A stretch of DNA of 18,388 nt from CAZLXG01 sp964563585 (GTDB taxonomy: Bacteria; Bacteroidota; Bacteroidia; Flavobacteriales; Flavobacteriaceae): the NCBI GenBank assembly GCA_964563585.1, contig CAZLXG010000045.1, positions 1 to 18,388 on the forward strand, read 5' to 3'. Each line of letters starts with the position of its first letter. Within the stretch, counting starts at the first letter, position 1. The notes beneath the pieces are model-generated. The model worked only from the letters and a program-made list of their open reading frames with translations. It ran no database searches and was not told the origin of the DNA. A program made the position numbers and the translations under genes. This document shows, in pieces, positions 13,138 to 18,388 of this stretch.

Positions 13138-14589
13138 ATGGAATTCAATTCTTTAGATTTTTTTATTTTTCTTCCTTTTGTATTTTTTCTCTACTGGTTT
13201 GTTTTTAATAATAAAGTAAAAAAGCAGAATGTTTTTCTGTTAATTTCAAGTTACTTTTTTTATGGTTGTTGGGATTGGAGGTTTCTTGCATTAATATTTT
13301 TAAGTACAACTGTAGATTATTTTGTTGGAATTAAAATACATCAAAAAGAAAAAAAATCTTCACGAAAATCATGGCTTTGGGTAAGTGTGCTTTTTAATGT
13401 GGGGCTTTTAGGTTTTTTTAAGTATTATAACTTTTTTGTTGACTCTTGGATTGATATGTTTTCAATGTTTGGTTATACAATGAAGAGTACTTGGACTTTA
13501 AGAATTATTTTACCAGTTGGTATTTCGTTTTATACGTTTCAAACCATGTCTTATTCGTTTGATATTTATTATAAAAAACTCACTCCAACTAGAGATTTTT
13601 TATCCTTTGCAACTTTTGTTAGTTTTTTTCCACAGCTTGTTGCAGGACCAATAGAAAGAGCATCTAATTTATTATCGCAAATAACAACTAAAAGAGTATT
13701 TAGCTATAATCAAACAGTAAGTGGTATAAAATTAATATTATGGGGTTTATTTAAAAAAGTAGTAATAGCAGATGCGCTGGCGCCAATAGTTGATGATATT
13801 TTCGCAAACTATTCAACATATCCAGCATCAACACTTATTTTAGGAGTTACTCTATTTAGTTTTCAAGTTTATGGAGATTTTAGTGGGTATTCTGATATTG
13901 CAATAGGTACAGCTAAACTTTTTGGAATAGAATTAATGTCTAACTTTAAGTTTCCTAACTTCTCACGTAACGTAGCCGAGTATTGGCAAAGGTGGCATAT
14001 ATCATTATCTACTTGGTTTAGACATTATATATATATTCCATTAGGTGGGTCTAGGGTTGGTAAACTAAAATCGATTAGAAATATTATAATTATATTTCTA
14101 GTAAGCGGTTTTTGGCATGGTGCAAATTGGACTTTTATTTTTTGGGGAGCATTTCACGCTTTAGCATTTATACCAGTTTTTCTTATGGGTAGAAATACTA
14201 TTTATAAAAATACTGTAGTAGGAGAGAATTCATTTTTTCCGTCAATTATAGAAATAGGTCAAATACTATTAACATTTGCTATAGTTACTTTTTCGCGAAT
14301 ATTTTTCAGATCAGAATCAATAACTGATGCATTTAATTTTATTAAAAGAATAGTGTTTAATTTTGATTATGCTGCTTATAATCATCCAATGGGATATAGA
14401 ATGATTGATTACTATATTTTAATTGGGTTGTTTGTGATATATGAATATATAATTAGAAAAAACGAACGCGAACCTTTTAATTTTAAAAATAAAATAGTAA
14501 GATTTATTATTTACACAATTATAGTTATGTTGATGTTGTTATTTTATGATAGCAATGTTGATAGGTCATTTATTTACTTTCAATTTTAA
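13138..14589 (+). CDS. MBOAT-family membrane O-acyltransferase, AlgI/DltB-like
   Basis: A 483-residue polytopic membrane protein that would carry acetyl groups across the membrane for transfer to an exported polysaccharide. Diagnostic motifs: FFPQLVAGPIERA (about 163-175), AEYWQRWHISLSTWFRHYIYIPLGG (280-304), and SGFWHGANWTFIFWG (323-337) with the essential MBOAT histidine at 327. About ten hydrophobic segments are visible, the first starting at residue 7. The open frame extends to 13078, but MEFNSLDFF at 13138 is the family-like start and the upstream part overlaps the promoter. Its stop overlaps the start of the SGNH gene by one base, so the two are probably co-translated as an O-acetylation pair. 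Confidence 0.95.
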   Translation: MEFNSLDFFIFLPFVFFLYWFVFNNKVKKQNVFLLISSYFFYGCWDWRFLALIFLSTTVDYFVGIKIHQKEKKSSRKSWLWVSVLFNVGLLGFFKYYNFFVDSWIDMFSMFGYTMKSTWTLRIILPVGISFYTFQTMSYSFDIYYKKLTPTRDFLSFATFVSFFPQLVAGPIERASNLLSQITTKRVFSYNQTVSGIKLILWGLFKKVVIADALAPIVDDIFANYSTYPASTLILGVTLFSFQVYGDFSGYSDIAIGTAKLFGIELMSNFKFPNFSRNVAEYWQRWHISLSTWFRHYIYIPLGGSRVGKLKSIRNIIIIFLVSGFWHGANWTFIFWGAFHALAFIPVFLMGRNTIYKNTVVGENSFFPSIIEIGQILLTFAIVTFSRIFFRSESITDAFNFIKRIVFNFDYAAYNHPMGYRMIDYYILIGLFVIYEYIIRKNEREPFNFKNKIVRFIIYTIIVMLMLLFYDSNVDRSFIYFQF

Positions 14590-15563
14590 TGATGATGAAA
14601 AAACTTATTTTTAAAACAGGATTATATGTCTTTTTGATTTTAATTTCTATGGAATGTATAGTACGAATATCTTATTTAAGTAAAGATAATCCAACACGAT
14701 TTGTAGATAAATTTAAGGTTGAAAAATGGGTTCCAAATCAAGAAGGTTATTCGGTTACAGGAAATAGGCGTCAAAACTTCACAAAGTATCATATAAATAA
14801 ATCGGGATTTAACTCATATAGAGAATTTAATCCAAAGAAAAATAGAGTAGAAGTAGCACTAGTTGGCGATTCGTTTATAGAAGGATTTCATCAGCCTTAT
14901 TACAACTCAATAGGCTATAAAATTGAAAATAAAATTGATGATATTGAAGTTTATGAATATGGTTATGCAGGTTATGATTTAGCAGACCAATTACATATGA
15001 TAGATGTATATAAACCTACATTTAATTTAATAGATTATGTTTTTATAGGAGTTAGGTTCGAAAATGATTTATTAAGAGGTGAGTATAAAGTTATTAGTGA
15101 TAGAATGAAATTTGAATCACCCATTTATAAAAATTTAAGAAAATCTAAACTGATAGTTTATTCGCAGAACATTGGAATTTTAGATCCAATACGAAATTTA
15201 GCTGGAAGATTATCTTCAGTTGGTAAAGAAAAAACTAATACAAATAGAGTATCAATAATTAAAACGCCAGATAAAATTAAAAAGATGCATTTAAAATATA
15301 TTGATAATTTTAAAAAACTTGTAAATATATACGGGTTTGACAAAGAGCGTTTTGTACTTTTAATTGATGAGAACAAAACACCAGTAATATTTTTAGATTA
15401 TTTAAAGAACAATAATTATAAGTATGTAGATTTTTCAAGTACTATAAATTCATCAAAAAAGCCAACAACATTAATTTATGATAAACATTGGAATAACCAT
15501 GGTAGAAATTTAATTGCAAATTTAATTTCAGATTATATTTTAAAGAAATTAAATAAAATGTAA
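14589..15563 (+). CDS. Membrane-anchored SGNH/AlgJ-like protein, O-acetylation partner
   Basis: A 324-residue protein with an N-terminal signal-anchor helix (about 5-22) and an extracytoplasmic domain. A GDS motif (93-95, in LVGDSFIEG) provides a serine nucleophile. A C-terminal DKHWNNHG block gives Asp298 and His300 as the probable remainder of the triad, as in SGNH hydrolases and AlgJ/AlgX-type acetyltransferases. Coupled to the MBOAT gene by a TAATG stop-start overlap, it likely takes the acetyl group and transfers it to the glycan outside the membrane. Three tandem ATGs open the frame, so the exact start (14589, 14592 or 14595) is uncertain. Sequence between the motifs is divergent. Confidence 0.82.
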   Translation: MMMKKLIFKTGLYVFLILISMECIVRISYLSKDNPTRFVDKFKVEKWVPNQEGYSVTGNRRQNFTKYHINKSGFNSYREFNPKKNRVEVALVGDSFIEGFHQPYYNSIGYKIENKIDDIEVYEYGYAGYDLADQLHMIDVYKPTFNLIDYVFIGVRFENDLLRGEYKVISDRMKFESPIYKNLRKSKLIVYSQNIGILDPIRNLAGRLSSVGKEKTNTNRVSIIKTPDKIKKMHLKYIDNFKKLVNIYGFDKERFVLLIDENKTPVIFLDYLKNNNYKYVDFSSTINSSKKPTTLIYDKHWNNHGRNLIANLISDYILKKLNKM

Positions 15564-15669
15564 TAGGAGTATTTATGTATGGTTTTTGAATAGATTATTA
15601 TAAATATTGTATTACATCTTAAATTATAGTTTATCAACTAATAATTAAATTAATCCTTTGTTTTTTTAT

Positions 15670-15677
15670 TAATTTTG
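15670..15677 (+). promoter_or_regulatory. Candidate -7 element of the ATP-grasp/HAD/GNAT unit
   Basis: TAATTTTG matches TAnnTTTG, 31 bp before the ATG at 15709. The 145-bp gap behind the SGNH gene is very A+T-rich and has no evident terminator, so this may be an internal promoter in a longer transcript. Confidence 0.45.
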
Positions 15678-15708
15678 ACTTTTTTAAATTAAAAAAATAT
15701 TAGTAATA

Positions 15709-16674
15709 ATGAATATATTGATAACTTCAGCAGGCAGAAGAGTGTCTTTGGTTAAAGCTTTTCAAAAAGAATTAAGAAGCTTAGTAATAGAGGGAATGGT
15801 AATGACTACAGATTTCAATATAAATCTTTCAGCAGCTTGTCAAGTTTCAGACAAATCATTTAAACTTCCTTTAGTTGATGATAAGAATTACTTAAGCAGC
15901 CTTCTTGAAATTTGTATAAATAATGATATTAAAATTTTAATACCAACTATAGATACAGAGTTATTAGTATTAGCAGAAAACATAAAACTGTTTTTAAAAA
16001 ATGGTATTACCCCTATAGTGTCGTCTAAAGAGTTTATTAGTATTTGTAGAGATAAGCGTGAGATGAATTCTTTTTTTGTTAAAAGCAATATTGATGTAGC
16101 TGACGAGTATTCTAAGTACGACTATAAGTTACCACTTTTCATAAAGCCTTATAATGGTAGTAGAAGTTTAGATACTTTCGTTATCAAAAATCATGAAGAT
16201 TTAACTGAGTATCATTTTATAAATAAGGATTTAATGTTTCTAGAATATTTAGATCATGATTTATACGATGAATTTACTTGCGATTTATATTATGATAAGA
16301 ATAACAATTTAAAATCTGTAATCCCCAGAAAACGAATAGAAGTAAGAGATGGTGAAGTAAACAAAGGCGTTACGAAGAAAAATAAATTGGTAGATTATAT
16401 AAAAAAACATTTAAACCATATAGATGGAGCAGTAGGATGTTTAACAGCACAATTTTTTAAACATTCTGAGAATAATGAAATTTATGGTATAGAAATTAAT
16501 GCAAGATTTGGTGGAGGTTTTCCTTTAACTTATTTAGCTGGCGCAAATTTTCCCAAATGGATTATTCAAGAGTATTTTTTTAATCAAGAAATTGAATTTT
16601 TTGATGATTGGGAGTCAGATTTATTAATGTTGCGGTATGACAATGAAATATTAGTTCATGGTTATAAAGAATAA
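15709..16674 (+). CDS. ATP-grasp domain ligase, carbamoyl-phosphate-synthase-like
   Basis: A 321-residue stand-alone ATP-grasp enzyme, expected to join a carboxylate to an amine (or similar nucleophile) through an acyl-phosphate. The N-terminal pre-ATP-grasp domain starts MNILITSAGRRVSLVKAF, a nucleotide-fold phrase. ATP contacts include Lys146 in FIKPYNGSRS and Glu179 in FLEY. The metal-binding site is EINARFGGG with Glu262, Asn264 and Arg266. Relatives occur in surface-polysaccharide loci and as amino-acid ligases. Its substrate cannot be told. The HAD gene starts inside its last codons with a 17-bp overlap, indicating translational coupling. Confidence 0.88.
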   Translation: MNILITSAGRRVSLVKAFQKELRSLVIEGMVMTTDFNINLSAACQVSDKSFKLPLVDDKNYLSSLLEICINNDIKILIPTIDTELLVLAENIKLFLKNGITPIVSSKEFISICRDKREMNSFFVKSNIDVADEYSKYDYKLPLFIKPYNGSRSLDTFVIKNHEDLTEYHFINKDLMFLEYLDHDLYDEFTCDLYYDKNNNLKSVIPRKRIEVRDGEVNKGVTKKNKLVDYIKKHLNHIDGAVGCLTAQFFKHSENNEIYGIEINARFGGGFPLTYLAGANFPKWIIQEYFFNQEIEFFDDWESDLLMLRYDNEILVHGYKE

Positions 16675-17344
16675 TTTAATAGTAGTCTTCGATTTGGATG
16701 ATACACTTTATAAAGAAATTGATTTTTTAAAATCGGCTTATAAAGAAATTGCCGATTTTTTGTCAACAAAAACAAGCAAATCCTCACAATTAATTTTATC
16801 AGAAATGGTGAGTTATTATGAAGGTAAAAAAAATGTTTTTAAAGAAATAATAATTAAAAATAGTATAAAGAATATAGATGTTAGTAATTTATTAAAAATC
16901 TATAGAAATCATATTCCAAATATTATTTTAACAAATAAAAATAAAGAATTACTTGATTATTTTAAAAAAAAAGCTCTCAAGGTAGGATTAATTACTGATG
17001 GAAGAAGTGTTCAACAACGAAGCAAAATTAAGGTATTAGGGCTTTTAGATTTTTTTGATGATGTAATCATTTCTGAAGAATTTGGGTCAGAAAAACCTAG
17101 TATAAATAATTATAAATTTTTTATTGATAAATATGGAAACTCTTATAAGTACATATATATAGGAGATAACACAAAAAAAGATTTTCAAACCCCAAATAAA
17201 TTAGGATGGTCTACAATTTGTTTATTGGATAATGGAAAAAATATACACAAACAATCTTTTAACTATGAGAAAGAAAAATTACCAGATTTTATAGTAAATA
17301 ATTTGACAGAAGTTAAAGATTTATTGTTTAAAACAAATGAATAA
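16658..17344 (+). CDS. HAD-superfamily hydrolase, probable phosphatase
   Basis: A 228-residue haloacid-dehalogenase-fold protein. Motif I is FDLDDTLY with nucleophile Asp12 and acid/base Asp14. Motif II is LITDGR with Thr113, motif III is Lys146 in SEKPS, and motif IV is IGDNTKKDF with Asp170 and Asp175. A small helical cap lies between motif I and motif II, as in phosphatases of the subfamily-I type. It probably removes a phosphate from a sugar or small intermediate made by its neighbours. The start at 16658 overlaps the ATP-grasp gene by 17 bp, and the next gene starts at or within a few bases of its stop. Confidence 0.9.
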   Translation: MVIKNNLIVVFDLDDTLYKEIDFLKSAYKEIADFLSTKTSKSSQLILSEMVSYYEGKKNVFKEIIIKNSIKNIDVSNLLKIYRNHIPNIILTNKNKELLDYFKKKALKVGLITDGRSVQQRSKIKVLGLLDFFDDVIISEEFGSEKPSINNYKFFIDKYGNSYKYIYIGDNTKKDFQTPNKLGWSTICLLDNGKNIHKQSFNYEKEKLPDFIVNNLTEVKDLLFKTNE

Positions 17345-18388
17345 CATGGAATTAATTATAAATAAAATATTAAACGAAGACGATTTTAAATTATATTTAA
17401 AACGTGTTGGATCTTTTGATATTATCAATCCGTTTTATAAATTTTTGGCTTCAAATATTGATGAAGTAATTGATGATAAATTAAGATATTTTACATTAAA
17501 AAATGAAGAAGGTGATATTTTAATATTAATGCCTTTTTTATTAAGAAAAATTCCATATATCGATGGTAATCAAAATTATTTTGATATAATTTCACCTTAT
17601 GGTTATAATGGTCCTTTGTTTAATGAGAATATGTCTAGAGGTTATCTTATCAAATTTTGGGGACTTGTAGACTCTTGGTATAAGAAAAACAATATTGTAT
17701 CAGAATTTATAAGATTTAGCCTTAATCATAATTTTCAATTTTATTCAGGTCTACTAATTCCAACATTATCAAATGTAAGAGGCGTTATATTAGATGAAGA
17801 ATCACAATGGAATAACTTAAAACAAAAGGTTAGAACTAATTATAGAAAAGGGAAAAATAATGATTTAGAAGTGCGTATTGTGTATGAAAATGTAGAATCT
17901 GAAGATATTGAAAAATTTTATGATATATATATAAGTACAATGAAACGGGTAAATGCAAATACAGATTATTTTTACTCATTAAATTATTTTAAAAATATAG
18001 CTCGTTTAAGTAAAGGGAAAATTTTATTTGGGTTTGTTTATAAAGACAATACAGCTATTTCTGGTGAATTATTATTAATTTCTGGTAATACTCTATATTC
18101 ATATTTAGGCGGGACTTTAATGGATTATTTCAACTTAAGACCAAACGATTTTTTGAAAGTTGAAGTCATGAAATGGGCGAGAGCACATCATTTTAAATTT
18201 TACAATCTTGGTGGAGGTAGAGAAGATTTTGATAATCTATATAGATATAAAAAAGCATTTTTTCCAAATGATGATGATGCAATATTTTACACCGGTAGAA
18301 AGGTTGTTAATAAAGATATTTATGACAAGCTAGATAAAATTATGAATTCTGATGTTTATTTAGAAGAAGCAGTAGTCGTAGAGCAAGT
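17337..18388 (+). CDS. FemAB/GNAT-like acyltransferase, truncated at the right edge
   Basis: The frame starting MNNMELIINK is open from 17337 to the end of the window (350 complete codons), so the C-terminus is missing. The first ATG overlaps the HAD stop; a second in-frame ATG at 17346 is an alternative. Motifs include KVRTNYRKGKN, YLGGT and YNLGGGREDFDNLYRYKKAFFP. The last resembles the conserved region of the FemAB-like GNAT family (Acetyltransf_6), members of which form amide bonds using aminoacyl-tRNA or acyl-CoA donors. There is no signal peptide. In this context it likely acylates or aminoacylates a surface-sugar precursor prepared by the ATP-grasp and HAD proteins. The donor and acceptor are unknown. 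Confidence 0.82.
   Translation, partial: MNNMELIINKILNEDDFKLYLKRVGSFDIINPFYKFLASNIDEVIDDKLRYFTLKNEEGDILILMPFLLRKIPYIDGNQNYFDIISPYGYNGPLFNENMSRGYLIKFWGLVDSWYKKNNIVSEFIRFSLNHNFQFYSGLLIPTLSNVRGVILDEESQWNNLKQKVRTNYRKGKNNDLEVRIVYENVESEDIEKFYDIYISTMKRVNANTDYFYSLNYFKNIARLSKGKILFGFVYKDNTAISGELLLISGNTLYSYLGGTLMDYFNLRPNDFLKVEVMKWARAHHFKFYNLGGGREDFDNLYRYKKAFFPNDDDAIFYTGRKVVNKDIYDKLDKIMNSDVYLEEAVVVEQ

Overview
The window looks like chromosomal DNA of a Flavobacteriaceae member (phylum Bacteroidota). It is A+T-rich. Bacteroidota-type promoters with the -7 element TAnnTTTG precede many genes, and recognisable purine-rich ribosome binding sites are scarce. The protein set (DUF3667 protein, cysteine-free endonuclease III, PhnP-like MBL hydrolase, small lipoprotein) matches what I know of flavobacteria. 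No tRNA, rRNA, CRISPR array, insertion sequence or phage gene was seen.

Left half (1-9.6 kb), housekeeping and stress genes: a zinc-ribbon membrane protein (DUF3667) converges on uvrA (nucleotide excision repair). An ECF-type sigma factor is divergent from uvrA and is followed by an unannotated 48-codon ORF. A strong bidirectional terminator separates that ORF from nth (base excision repair). nth is divergent, with a 34-bp gap, from bcp (thiol peroxiredoxin). A second strong terminator separates bcp from a 491-residue cytosolic protein of unknown function. An MBL-fold hydrolase and a small membrane-anchored protein then form a two-gene unit, which meets a small lipoprotein gene tail to tail. 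Two DNA repair genes, a peroxidase and a sigma factor sit close together, but nothing in the sequence shows that they are co-regulated.

Middle (9.6-13 kb), regulators and metabolism: an XRE-family regulator is divergent from an M14 zinc carboxypeptidase gene across a 291-bp spacer. That spacer is crowded with TTTACA-based palindromes, some of them lying on candidate -7 elements. An Lrp/AsnC regulator follows, then a terminator, then a convergent JmjC/cupin-8-type putative Fe(II)/2-oxoglutarate hydroxylase gene.

Right end (13-18.4 kb), probably cell-surface glycan work: an MBOAT O-acyltransferase is translationally coupled to a membrane-anchored SGNH-like protein, the usual pairing for O-acetylation of an exported polysaccharide. 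After a 145-bp gap with its own candidate promoter comes a tightly overlapping series: an ATP-grasp ligase, a HAD phosphatase-like protein, and a FemAB/GNAT-type acyltransferase that runs off the right edge. This stretch is visibly more A+T-rich than the housekeeping half. It is the best candidate here for a little-described pathway, probably amide-type decoration of a surface sugar or a small conjugate. The substrate cannot be read from the sequence.
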